Origin: Sulfitobacter aestuariivivens
Lineage (GTDB): Bacteria > Pseudomonadota > Alphaproteobacteria > Rhodobacterales > Rhodobacteraceae
Direction of reading: 5' to 3'
DNA length: 56,475 nucleotides
NCBI RefSeq assembly: GCF_014763045.1
Contig: NZ_JACTAG010000006.1
Coordinates: 1 to 56,475, forward strand
Shown: in pieces, positions 9,401 to 17,752 of the stretch
Position numbering within the stretch: the stretch's first letter is position 1
Layout: each line of letters opens with the position of its first letter
Position numbers and translations under genes: made by a program
The notes under the pieces: model-generated
Seen by the model: the letters and a program-made list of their open reading frames with translations, nothing else
Told to the model about the DNA's origin: nothing
Databases searched by the model: none

Positions 9401-10503
9401 AGATCACCCGCATCCGCATCTTCAAGACTGATTTGCCTTATGTGGGCGGAGCATATGTCTGGGGTGCGGGCAATGCCTTAGAAACGGCAAAGGCGAGCGT
9501 CGTGGTTATCGACACGGATGCGGGGCTGCAAGGCTGTGGAGAGTTCACCCCCTGTGGTGAGAACTATATGGTTGCGCATTCCGAAGGCGTAGAGGCCTTT
9601 GCACGCCTCGTGGCGCAGAGGTTGATCGGCGAAGACCCGCGACAGGTCGCGCGGATCGAACAGTTGATGGATCACGCGATGCAAGGGCACGGCTACGCCA
9701 AAGCGCCCTTTGACGCTGCGTGCTGGGACATTCTGGGACAGGCCTGCAACCAACCCGTTTGGATGTTGCTGGGAGGCAAACTCACCGATGGCGCGCCGAT
9801 GTACCGGGTCGCGCCACAAAAGGCGACGGAGGAAACCCTCGCTGAGATGAAACGCTATCGGGCGGACGGTTATCGGCAATTCCAGATCAAGGTCGGCGGT
9901 GATTGGGAGGCGGACATTGATCGGATAAAGGCGGGTGTTGCACTGCTGCAATCGGGCGAAAAGGCCATGGCCGATGCCAACCAGGGCTGGCGCGTCGATA
10001 ACGCCATTCGCGTTGCCAGGGCGACGGCAGAGCTGGATTACATTCTTGAGCAGCCGTGCAGAACCTACAAGGAATGCCAGCAGGTGCGCCGCGTGGCGCA
10101 GCAACCAATGAAGCTGGATGAATGTGTGACGGGCATGGCCGCCGCACAGCGTATCGTCGCAGACCGTGGGGCAGAGATATGTTGTCTGAAAATCTCAAAT
10201 CTTGGCGGCTTGTCGAAAGCCCACCGCGTCCGCGACTTTTTGGTGGAGAACCGAATGCCAGTCGTCGCCGAAGATACTTGGGGGGGTGAAATCGCAAGCA
10301 CCACGTTGGCGCATTTCGCAGCGTCAACGTCTTCTGAATTCCTGCAGAACACAACCGATCTGATGAACTATAACACGCGTTCCACCGGGGTTGGTGGCGC
10401 TTGGGCGGAGGGGGGAAAGCTCTATGCGCCCGACGCGCCGGGGCTTGGCGTGGCACCTGATTATGACAGTCTTGGTGCACCAGTTGCGGAGTACGCTGAA
10501 TGA
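9397..10503 (+). CDS. Enolase-superfamily enzyme 1 (mandelate racemase / muconate lactonizing type)
   Basis: This 368-residue protein has the N-terminal capping domain (1-125) and a barrel with the expected acid/base and metal residues: K165 in FQIKVGG, D193 in MADANQGW, E219 in LEQP, D241 in KLDE and K265 in CLKISNLGG. A lysine on each face of the active site permits 1,1-proton transfer (racemisation or epimerisation) or dehydration. Hydroxyproline-betaine 2-epimerase (HpbD) and proline-derivative dehydratases share this arrangement and are found near Rieske and FAD demethylase genes, as here. I chose ATG 9397, which overlaps the upstream stop, over an upstream in-frame start. Confidence 0.85.
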   Translation: MKITRIRIFKTDLPYVGGAYVWGAGNALETAKASVVVIDTDAGLQGCGEFTPCGENYMVAHSEGVEAFARLVAQRLIGEDPRQVARIEQLMDHAMQGHGYAKAPFDAACWDILGQACNQPVWMLLGGKLTDGAPMYRVAPQKATEETLAEMKRYRADGYRQFQIKVGGDWEADIDRIKAGVALLQSGEKAMADANQGWRVDNAIRVARATAELDYILEQPCRTYKECQQVRRVAQQPMKLDECVTGMAAAQRIVADRGAEICCLKISNLGGLSKAHRVRDFLVENRMPVVAEDTWGGEIASTTLAHFAASTSSEFLQNTTDLMNYNTRSTGVGGAWAEGGKLYAPDAPGLGVAPDYDSLGAPVAEYAE

Positions 10504-11606
10504 AAATCAAGTGTGTTTCTGTTTTCCAAGTCGATCTGCCGCTGGAGTATCCCTACTGGCTCTCTGGCGGTCGATTGAAGTTCGAAATGTTGGACGCAAC
10601 ATTGGTCAAAGTGGAAACTGACGCGGGGTTAGTTGGTTGGGGGGAAGGCACACCTTGGGGTCACACCTACGTTCCCGCCCACGGACCGGGTATTCGTGCA
10701 GGTGTTGAAACGATGGCGCCATTTATCATTGGGCTCGACCCACGGCGGGTGCTGGATGTCGAACGCGCGATGGACCTCGCGCTGCCCGGCCACCTTTATG
10801 CCAAAAGCCCTATTGATATGGCGTGTTGGGATATTGCTGGCCAAGCTGCTGGCCTGCCAATCGCCGACCTCATGGGCGGCGGATCACGCACCCCGCGCGC
10901 TATCGCCTCGTCCGTTGGCGCGAAGACTGTGGAAGAAACCCGCGCCGTAATCGACCGTTACCGACAGCGCGGGTATGTCGCCCATTCGGTTAAGATCGGC
11001 GGCGATGTGGCGCGTGACATTGCCCGCGTTCGCGATGTTGAAGACATCCGGCAGAGCGGTGAGATTGTGCTCTACGATGTGAACCGAGGGTGGACACGAC
11101 AGCAGGCACTGCGGGTCATGTCGGCAACCGAAGACCTGAACGTGATGTTCGAACAACCCTGCGAAACGCTGGATGATATTGCGGCTATTGCAGGCAAACA
11201 TGCCGCCCCCGTTTCGGTCGATGAAGCACTGGTGACGTTACAAGACGCGACCCGCATTGCACGAGACGGACTGGCGGAGGTGTTTGGTATCAAACTCAAC
11301 CGCGTCGGCGGATTGACCAAGGCTGCGCGGATGCGGGATGTCGCTCTGGCCCACGGGATCGACATGTTCGTTATGGCAACGGGCGGGTCTGTTTTGGCCG
11401 ACACCGAAGCGTTGCATTTGGCAGCAACAATTCCTGACGCGAACTGCCTCGCGGTCTGGGCCTGTCAGGATATGCTCACCGTCGATATCGCGGGTGGACG
11501 TGGCCCGCGTAATGTTAATGGCCATCTCCACTTGCCCGAGGAAGCGGGCCTTGGCGTGCATCCAGACGAGGATGCGCTTGGCGATCCCATGGCGGTTTAT
11601 TCATGA
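10500..11606 (+). CDS. Enolase-superfamily enzyme 2 (mandelate racemase / muconate lactonizing type)
   Basis: This is a 368-residue paralogue of its neighbours with the same catalytic layout at the same positions: K165 in AHSVKIGG, D193 in LYDVNRGW, E219 in FEQP, D241 in SVDE and K265 in GIKLNRVGG. The capping loop around residues 15-25 (LEYPYWLSGG) differs strongly from the first copy, and the capping domain sets substrate specificity in this superfamily. The barrel C-terminus also differs (MATGGSVLADTEAL where the first copy has AEDTWGGEIAST). Its start and stop both overlap neighbours by ATGA. The substrate is unknown; it probably acts on a related intermediate. Confidence 0.85.
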   Translation: MKIKCVSVFQVDLPLEYPYWLSGGRLKFEMLDATLVKVETDAGLVGWGEGTPWGHTYVPAHGPGIRAGVETMAPFIIGLDPRRVLDVERAMDLALPGHLYAKSPIDMACWDIAGQAAGLPIADLMGGGSRTPRAIASSVGAKTVEETRAVIDRYRQRGYVAHSVKIGGDVARDIARVRDVEDIRQSGEIVLYDVNRGWTRQQALRVMSATEDLNVMFEQPCETLDDIAAIAGKHAAPVSVDEALVTLQDATRIARDGLAEVFGIKLNRVGGLTKAARMRDVALAHGIDMFVMATGGSVLADTEALHLAATIPDANCLAVWACQDMLTVDIAGGRGPRNVNGHLHLPEEAGLGVHPDEDALGDPMAVYS

Positions 11607-12706
11607 AGGTCACCGGCATATCTCTTTGGTCCGTCGATCTGACCAGCCATGAGACGTACTACATGGCCGAGGGCAAGACCTGCGATACGGTCAAATCTCA
11701 CGTGCTGTGCCTGGATACAGACACGGGTCTGACAGGCTGGGGTGAGGTCTGCCCGATCCCACATTATTTACCCGCTTTCGCCGATGGTGTGCCGAGTGCT
11801 ATTGCCGAAATGGCCCCGAAAATCCTTTGCATTTCCCCCTTCGGCGTCGATGCACCGATGCGAAAACTGGACGGGTATTTGCAAGGCCACCTGCACGCAA
11901 AATCTATCGTGGATATGGCGTTTTGGGATTTGTTTGGCAAAGCAACCGGACAGCCTCTTTATACCCTCCTTGGCGGGCGCACACGCGCGGATATGCCGCT
12001 TTACCATTCGATCACTTGTATTGCGCCTGATGACATGGCGCGTATCGCACGTGACGCCTACGCGTCTGGTATCCGCCAGTTTCAGGTGAAGCTGGGTGCC
12101 GACGCAGACTGGCAGGCTGATGCAGAACGTCTCAGCAAAGTACGCGAGGCGGTGGGTCACGGACCATTGGTCTATGGCGACTGGAATTGCGGCGCGACCA
12201 AGCTGCATGCCACACGTACCGGCCGTGCGGTGGCCCATCTTGATGTCATGTTGGAACAGCCGTGCAAAACCCTTGAGGACTGCGCCGCCGTTCGGCAAGC
12301 AACTGGTCTGCCTATGAAGATCGACGAAGGTGCATATGACCTCGGCTCATTGATGCATGCCCATAAGCTTGGCGTTTTGGACGCGGTCGCGCTGAAGCTG
12401 TCAAAGTTTGGCGGGCTTTCAGCTATGCGCCGCGCCCGCGACCTCACGGTTCACTTAGGTGCAGAGATTTGCGCCGAATGCACCTGGGGGTCCGACATCG
12501 TGACCGCCGCCTCGTTGCACTTTGCCGCGTCGACTCCGCACGGTGCATTACTGAACACCTGTGATCTGTCCTCTTACGTCAGCCCGCGCATTGCACCTGA
12601 TTGCCCGACACGCAAAGATGGCCGCATCGCGCCGCCCGACGGCCCGGGGCTTGGGGTCACACCCGATATGGACACCCTTGGAACCCCCATACTTGAACTG
12701 GCCTGA
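11603..12706 (+). CDS. Enolase-superfamily enzyme 3 (mandelate racemase / muconate lactonizing type)
   Basis: The third tandem paralogue has 367 residues. Its active-site set is K163 in FQVKLG, D193 in YGDWN, E219 in LEQP, D241 in KIDE and K265 in ALKLSKFGG. It resembles copy 1 more than copy 2 in the barrel end (CAECTWGSDIVTAASLHFAAST against AEDTWGGEIASTTLAHFAAST). The capping region again differs (SHETYYMAEGK). The start overlaps the stop of copy 2, and the stop lies two bases before the aminotransferase start. Three adjacent paralogues in one operon suggest successive or parallel isomer conversions; this is inference. Confidence 0.85.
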   Translation: MKVTGISLWSVDLTSHETYYMAEGKTCDTVKSHVLCLDTDTGLTGWGEVCPIPHYLPAFADGVPSAIAEMAPKILCISPFGVDAPMRKLDGYLQGHLHAKSIVDMAFWDLFGKATGQPLYTLLGGRTRADMPLYHSITCIAPDDMARIARDAYASGIRQFQVKLGADADWQADAERLSKVREAVGHGPLVYGDWNCGATKLHATRTGRAVAHLDVMLEQPCKTLEDCAAVRQATGLPMKIDEGAYDLGSLMHAHKLGVLDAVALKLSKFGGLSAMRRARDLTVHLGAEICAECTWGSDIVTAASLHFAASTPHGALLNTCDLSSYVSPRIAPDCPTRKDGRIAPPDGPGLGVTPDMDTLGTPILELA

Positions 12707-12708
12707 CC

Positions 12709-13986
12709 ATGCACAAACTGACCTCACAATCTGACTGGATCGCCCGCGCTCGCGCCGTTTTGCCTGCCGGCGGCTTTGGCAATTTCGACCCCGGTATCGT
12801 GATCGCACGCGGCGAGGGCAGCCGCGTCTGGGATGAGGACGGCAAGGAATACATCGACTATCTGATCGGCTCCGGCCCAATGCTGCTTGGCCATGGCCAC
12901 CCCGAGGTCATGGAAGCCGTCTTGGAACAACTCCCCAAAGGCATGACCTTTTTCGCCAACAATGCCAAAGGCATTGAGCTAGCAGAAGCAATCGTAGATG
13001 CGGTACCCTGTTGTGAACAGGTGCGCTTTGTGGCGTCGGGCGGCGAGGCGGACATGTATGCCATTCGCCTTGCGCGCGCTTACACCGGCAAACACAAGAT
13101 CCTGAAGTTTGAAGGCGGCTACCACGGCATGAGCGCCGAGGCACAGATGAGCCTTGCCCCCGACAAGCATGTGAATTTCCCCCAAGCAGTGCCTGACAGC
13201 GCAGGCATCCCGCAGGGCGTGGCCGATCAGATGTTTATTGCGCCGTATAATGACCTAGCCGCTGTCGAGGCTTTGTTGAGCGAACATGACGACATCGCCG
13301 CCATTATCGCGGAACCCCTGCAACGGATCATTCCTGCCGTCCCCGGATATCTTCAAGGCCTGCGCGATCTGTGCGACAAACACAGTGTTCTGCTGATCTT
13401 TGACGAAATCGTCACTGGTTTCAGGCTGGCCTATGGCGGCGCACAGGAACGGTACGGCGTGACGCCAGATATATGCACGCTGGGCAAGATCATTGGGGGT
13501 GGATTCCCGCTCGCCGCACTCGGTGCCAGTACCGAGATCATGCAGCACTTCGACAAATCCATCGTGGGCGGTGACAAGTGGCTTATGCAGCTTGGCACGC
13601 TATCGGGCAATCCGATTGCGGCTGCTGCGGGGCTAAAAACGATGGAAGTATTGAAGCGCGAAGGAAATTACGATCGTCTCCGCGGTATCGGTCGAACGTT
13701 GCAAGACATGCAAAGTGGCGCACTCGATGCAGCAGGCATTCCCCACCAAATCTGCGGGGATGAGACATTGTTCGACATCTTCTTCACGACCAGCCAGTGT
13801 CGCGACTACCGCTCCGCCAGGCATGATGACCCTGCACGTAATGCGACCTACAATACGGCGCTGCGCGAGCACGGAATATTCAAGTCGCTGGGTAAGCTCT
13901 ATCCGTCACTTGCGATCACCCAAAACGACCTGCAACAGACGAAAGCCGCTGTCGAACATGCTGTGCGATCCATTTCCAGGAGCTGA
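12709..13986 (+). CDS. Class III aminotransferase (glutamate-1-semialdehyde aminomutase-like)
   Basis: This 425-residue PLP fold-type I protein has the phosphate-binding ASGGEAD (109-115), the ring-nitrogen Asp in FDEIVTGFR (D232) and the Schiff-base lysine in TLGKIIGGGFP (K260). The overall sequence is closest to HemL-like aminomutases and transaminases. A catabolic operon position and lack of haem genes make a catabolic transaminase more likely than HemL. It is the last gene of the forward operon. The next 187 bp to the convergent gene at 14174 contain no obvious strong terminator. Confidence 0.85.
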   Translation: MHKLTSQSDWIARARAVLPAGGFGNFDPGIVIARGEGSRVWDEDGKEYIDYLIGSGPMLLGHGHPEVMEAVLEQLPKGMTFFANNAKGIELAEAIVDAVPCCEQVRFVASGGEADMYAIRLARAYTGKHKILKFEGGYHGMSAEAQMSLAPDKHVNFPQAVPDSAGIPQGVADQMFIAPYNDLAAVEALLSEHDDIAAIIAEPLQRIIPAVPGYLQGLRDLCDKHSVLLIFDEIVTGFRLAYGGAQERYGVTPDICTLGKIIGGGFPLAALGASTEIMQHFDKSIVGGDKWLMQLGTLSGNPIAAAAGLKTMEVLKREGNYDRLRGIGRTLQDMQSGALDAAGIPHQICGDETLFDIFFTTSQCRDYRSARHDDPARNATYNTALREHGIFKSLGKLYPSLAITQNDLQQTKAAVEHAVRSISRS

Positions 13987-14173
13987 GTGGCATTTCTTTA
14001 CCAGTCTTTATAGCGTCAACGGGTTCGCAAAGTTTCCCAGCTGATAGGGTGCAAAGAAACTTTCGGCTAACGGCAGTTGTCCGACATTGGTGCACGGCGC
14101 AGCCTTGGTCGATTTGGGCTCCAACCGGCCATTCGGCTGGAACCCACCAGTGTATCTCCGATAACGTTTCGCC

Positions 14174-15439
14174 TTAGACGCCCTGCCTGTCCACAATTTC
14201 ACGCATCGCCGTCAGAAAGGCAGAGACCTCGTCCAGTGTGTTGTAGTGGCACATCGATACCCGAACGGCAGCGGGCAGACCCAGCGGGTTCAGGATGTTC
14301 CCTGAATAGTGGTCAGCTTTGCGGGTATGGGTGCGGATGCCAAGCGCCCGCAGGGCTGATACCAGATCAGGGGCATCCATGCCATCCAGCGTGATGGAGA
14401 CCAGACCCTCACGCGTTGGATTATCCGCGCCGCCAAGAATACCTACGCCCGGCAAGTCCGCCAACCCGGCGAGGTTCCCGGTGCCAGAGATCATAGCATT
14501 TGTCAGCGCCTGTTCATGTTCATGAATGGCAGCCCCCGCCGCCTCGATCCGCGCGCGCCTGTCTTGCGCGTCGCTTACCTGTCTGCCCAGCCAATCGAAG
14601 TAGTCGACCACATCGGACATCGTTGCATAGGCGCCTGTGTCGCGGGTCCCAAGCTCCCAATTGCCCTCGGGCCCACCGATCAGGCTGTCATGCGGCAGCG
14701 CGTTCAATCGGGGTGACGTCCACGCGATCCCATAGCCGTGGCGCGAAAACACCTTGTATGGAGAAATCACATAACCATCGATATCGTAACCTTTGATGTC
14801 GATCAGCCCATGGCTGGCGTGTTGGATGCCGTCAACGATGATAATCGCATCTGGTGCAACGGCGCGGATTGCCTTTGCCACCGCCGCCACGTCGACGCCC
14901 ATGCCCGTCACCGGTGAGGTGTGCAGGATCGTGGCCACCCGAATGTCAGGGCGCAGGTGGGGGATGTAGTCGTCGGCGGTAACACAGCCTGTTGAATCAT
15001 TGTGCGGCACCTGAATGTAGGGCTTTCCGGCCACTTTCGCCCAGCGTGTGCAGGCGCTTCGGGTCGCGGGGTGTTCAAGCGTAGATCCGAGGACAACGCC
15101 ACCGTTTTGCGTCTCTAAGACAGCATTCATGACCAGTCGAAAGAGCAGCTCCGTCCCGCTTTCACCGGCGAAAATGTCACCATTCGGCGCATTTAAAAAC
15201 TCGCGCATGTCAGATTTGGCCTGATCAATCACGCGCACCAGTTTATGTGCCATTTCATTATCCCGCCCCTGGTTGTCGGGGATCGCCGCAAAATGGTTAG
15301 ACGTGGCCACAACGCTCTTCAGGGTCAGAGCGCCGCCCGCGTTCTCAAAGAAGATACGGGGTCCGGCCTCGGGGCAGCTCTCAACATGGGCAAAACGCGC
15401 GCGGATTTCGGACATCAAGGTGGGGTTTTCGGTAATCAT
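14174..15439 (-). CDS. Class V PLP enzyme (cysteine-desulfurase / selenocysteine-lyase fold)
   Basis: This 421-residue fold-type I enzyme has the NHF and GTELLFRLVMNAV helices, IILHTSPVTG, VDGIQHASH (D203, H207) and the Schiff-base lysine in VISPYKVFSRHGYG (K229). The usual flexible Cys loop of true desulfurases is not evident, so a lyase, epimerase or aminotransferase role is more likely. I chose ATG 15439, preceded by GAAGG; the longer frame would overlap most of the neighbouring DUF4392 gene. It is the last gene of the ten-gene reverse cluster containing both halves of a D-glutamate cyclase and a TRAP transporter. The substrate is unknown. Confidence 0.75.
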   Translation of the reverse strand: MITENPTLMSEIRARFAHVESCPEAGPRIFFENAGGALTLKSVVATSNHFAAIPDNQGRDNEMAHKLVRVIDQAKSDMREFLNAPNGDIFAGESGTELLFRLVMNAVLETQNGGVVLGSTLEHPATRSACTRWAKVAGKPYIQVPHNDSTGCVTADDYIPHLRPDIRVATILHTSPVTGMGVDVAAVAKAIRAVAPDAIIIVDGIQHASHGLIDIKGYDIDGYVISPYKVFSRHGYGIAWTSPRLNALPHDSLIGGPEGNWELGTRDTGAYATMSDVVDYFDWLGRQVSDAQDRRARIEAAGAAIHEHEQALTNAMISGTGNLAGLADLPGVGILGGADNPTREGLVSITLDGMDAPDLVSALRALGIRTHTRKADHYSGNILNPLGLPAAVRVSMCHYNTLDEVSAFLTAMREIVDRQGV

Positions 15440-15486
15440 TGGTGTCTGCCTTCTCTGAGACCGCCAAGGGTTTGTCGTAATTCGGT

Positions 15487-16494
15487 TCAGGCCAGTGCCT
15501 TGTGAACGATGGCCCCGACCATTTCGGCCAAGGCAATGTGGGTTGTGTCCCGGATACCGTCGACATGCGGATCGATGATCCCATCGGCGGAATTGATCAG
15601 ACCGTTGACCGTCATCACCTGCAGAAGACGTGCTTCCATCACAGGTGTGTGAAGCAGGCGGGCATCGCCAGCGCGAAGCGCCATTGCCGCGCAGATCGCG
15701 GTGCATCCCCAGTTCGACACGGCAGCCGTCACCAGGACATCTGCACCGCTGACAGCACCGATCCCGCCGCCGCAGCGGCAATCGCCTATATCACCATAGG
15801 GAATGGATACCCGGACTGCTTCCGCAACCAGACCCATGCCTATTTCGTTGCCGCCATCACCTACCCCGACCACCGGGATACCCCGCGACAGACCTGCGTC
15901 AAACAGCATGTCGATACGCGCGCGCCCCATGCCATAGTCTCGACCGCGCATGTTGTAATAGATGCCGTTCTCGTTGCGTCCGACCCGTTCCGTTGAAAAC
16001 ATCAGATCCGGTCTAAAGCGATCCAAGACCTCGCTTGCCGCCGCCTGCCCCGCTGCATCCTCCACCGGATAGGGTTCGAGAACAACGCAGGCCATCGACC
16101 CGTCAGCACTGGCTTGCAGGGCCGTCGCGTGATCGACCACGGCAAGGCCGCAGGCCCGCAGGACAGCTGCAATGGGCGCCATTAACGTCTCTTCGATCAT
16201 AACCACAGTGGTCGCCTTGCGCGCCAGCCACAAGGCCCGCACGATCGCCGCTGCACCAGATGGGCCATCATTTTCGCCCAGTTCCGGCGAAAGCCATGCG
16301 CGCGAGACAGATCCGGTTGTAACGATCACTGTGCCGCCTTCTGGGATCGCCAACAATCTGTCTGCCGCCGCACCCACTAGCGGACCACCGGCCAGCGCAC
16401 GGGAGGCATCATAAAGCGGTTCGATCCCGCGATTGCCGATATCGAGGTTCACCAGCCGATCCAGCCGTTCGTCGTATTTGACAAAGTCGCTCAT
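15487..16494 (-). CDS. D-glutamate cyclase-like protein (DUF4392, GLUCM C-terminal domain)
   Basis: This 335-residue protein is recognisable by ERVGRNENGIYYNMRG and GVGDGGNEIGMG, which match the C-terminal half of the vertebrate mitochondrial D-glutamate cyclase DGLUCY. That enzyme converts D-glutamate to 5-oxo-D-proline. The N-terminal part contains VIVTTGS and a Rossmann-like alternation. The ATG overlaps the stop of the SelA-like gene (ATGA), so it is translated as part of the cluster. The other DGLUCY half (DUF1445) is encoded at the opposite end of the same cluster. The activity of stand-alone DUF4392 proteins is not well established. Confidence 0.8.
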   Translation of the reverse strand: MSDFVKYDERLDRLVNLDIGNRGIEPLYDASRALAGGPLVGAAADRLLAIPEGGTVIVTTGSVSRAWLSPELGENDGPSGAAAIVRALWLARKATTVVMIEETLMAPIAAVLRACGLAVVDHATALQASADGSMACVVLEPYPVEDAAGQAAASEVLDRFRPDLMFSTERVGRNENGIYYNMRGRDYGMGRARIDMLFDAGLSRGIPVVGVGDGGNEIGMGLVAEAVRVSIPYGDIGDCRCGGGIGAVSGADVLVTAAVSNWGCTAICAAMALRAGDARLLHTPVMEARLLQVMTVNGLINSADGIIDPHVDGIRDTTHIALAEMVGAIVHKALA

Positions 16495-17750
16495 ACGGGG
16501 CCCCCAAATAGCGTTTCCTCGAACCAAGCTGCGTCATCCAGACGCTCGGCCACAATCCCTGCGGCTCGGTCAAGTGCTTCCACCAAAACAGGCGCGCCGC
16601 CAACTGCGTCCAGCGCTCCGGCAGTGGGCTTCAGGCGCAGCGAAACACGTCCGCCCGGCGCACCATGTGTGTTAACCGTCAGCACCCCATTGTCACGCAA
16701 CAGGATCATCCCCATGGCTGCGGTTGCCTCGGCCGGTACGATGTTTGCAGTATCGCGCCCCGCCATCATAAGCACCCGGGTCAGAACATCCTGTTCATCC
16801 AGCATCGGGCCAAGGTCCGAACGCAGAACCACATCCTCGCCCCAGGCATCTGCCAGTGCGTCGGCAATGGACTGACCGTCGCGCGCCTCATCCTGCAAAT
16901 GCTGTGGATCGAAAGCCTGCAGCGACCGCATCGCCCCGGCTGCTATCGGCGCACGGGCCTCCTGCCCCAGCTCTGAGGCCTTGGCCAGTGTCGCCAGAAC
17001 CGGCTGTGCACTCCCGCAGAGGATGCCAGCCCGTGGCCCAGACAGCCCAGCCTTGTCGGCATTGGTGATCGCGAAATCCGCGCCCATCGCAAGGCTTTTG
17101 GAGCCACCATGCAGCACGGGCCGGAGCCGTGCGCCATAGGCCTCGTCCATGAAAACAGTGACACCTGCAGCCTTGCCTGCGGATATGGCAACCTCTGTCT
17201 GGTCGTCCGGCAACCGCGCCAGCGTACTGGTTACCGTGGTCAACACCATCAAAGCAGGGCGGTTTTCATAAATGGTTGCAGCAGGCACCGCGCTGCCGGG
17301 TATTTCGATCAGTTCGACCCGCGCCAAATTACAGCCCCGTACAACCGACGCATGGCTTCGGTCGCCGTCGGGCACGACAGACACCACAGGTCGCCCGTCC
17401 GACAAGGCCAGTATCGCCGCAACAATCCCTGCACTCGTGCGGTTGGTCACGGCCGCCGTATCTCCCCCCCCGAAATGGGCAATCGCGACCTCTGCCAGTT
17501 CACTGGCAAAGAGGCCCGGACCGATCCATTCCTCGCAATAGGAGTCGAGGTCTTCGGGTTTCAAAGGAAAATAGCGCGGGTTGCCGGTGAAGATGCCGAT
17601 GGCTTCAATGCCCTTCACGCTCACCACCCCCGCCGCGACGCTTTGGGCGTGGCGCAGGCGCCGGATTTCCGCCGCACTGTCTGTCAGATGCCGCCCCCGG
17701 GCAAAGCCGACAGACGAGTCAATGACATTGCCAAAACGGTCCTTGTCCAT
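16491..17750 (-). CDS. SelA-like fold-type I PLP-dependent enzyme
   Basis: The 419-residue protein is related to L-seryl-tRNA selenium transferase and its non-tRNA relatives. It has a glycine-rich GGGDTAAVTNRTSAG block (94-108), MDEAYG with the ring-binding D202, and the lysine in TNADKAGLSGPRAG (K233) matching the SelA-type GDKLLGGPQAG site. It lacks the N-terminal tRNA-binding domain of real SelA, and no selB or tRNA-Sec is present. A small-molecule lyase or transferase role is therefore inferred, as for glucosaminate-6-phosphate ammonia-lyase relatives. Its start lies two bases after the aldehyde dehydrogenase stop and it overlaps the DUF4392 start. Confidence 0.7.
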   Translation of the reverse strand: MDKDRFGNVIDSSVGFARGRHLTDSAAEIRRLRHAQSVAAGVVSVKGIEAIGIFTGNPRYFPLKPEDLDSYCEEWIGPGLFASELAEVAIAHFGGGDTAAVTNRTSAGIVAAILALSDGRPVVSVVPDGDRSHASVVRGCNLARVELIEIPGSAVPAATIYENRPALMVLTTVTSTLARLPDDQTEVAISAGKAAGVTVFMDEAYGARLRPVLHGGSKSLAMGADFAITNADKAGLSGPRAGILCGSAQPVLATLAKASELGQEARAPIAAGAMRSLQAFDPQHLQDEARDGQSIADALADAWGEDVVLRSDLGPMLDEQDVLTRVLMMAGRDTANIVPAEATAAMGMILLRDNGVLTVNTHGAPGGRVSLRLKPTAGALDAVGGAPVLVEALDRAAGIVAERLDDAAWFEETLFGGPV

Positions 17751-17752
17751 TC

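Noticed and set aside
14008..14202. A 64-codon reverse frame between the convergent aminotransferase genes
   Set aside because: It overlaps the end of the class V PLP gene, has no ribosome site, and I recognise no motif. It is probably chance, though a remnant cannot be excluded.
16491..17750. SelA homologue plus in-frame TGA codons, suggesting selenocysteine
   Set aside because: The protein is only SelA-like and lacks the tRNA-binding N-terminus. No selB, selD or tRNA-Sec is visible, and the TGA codons lie in transposases and a frameshifted dehydrogenase.
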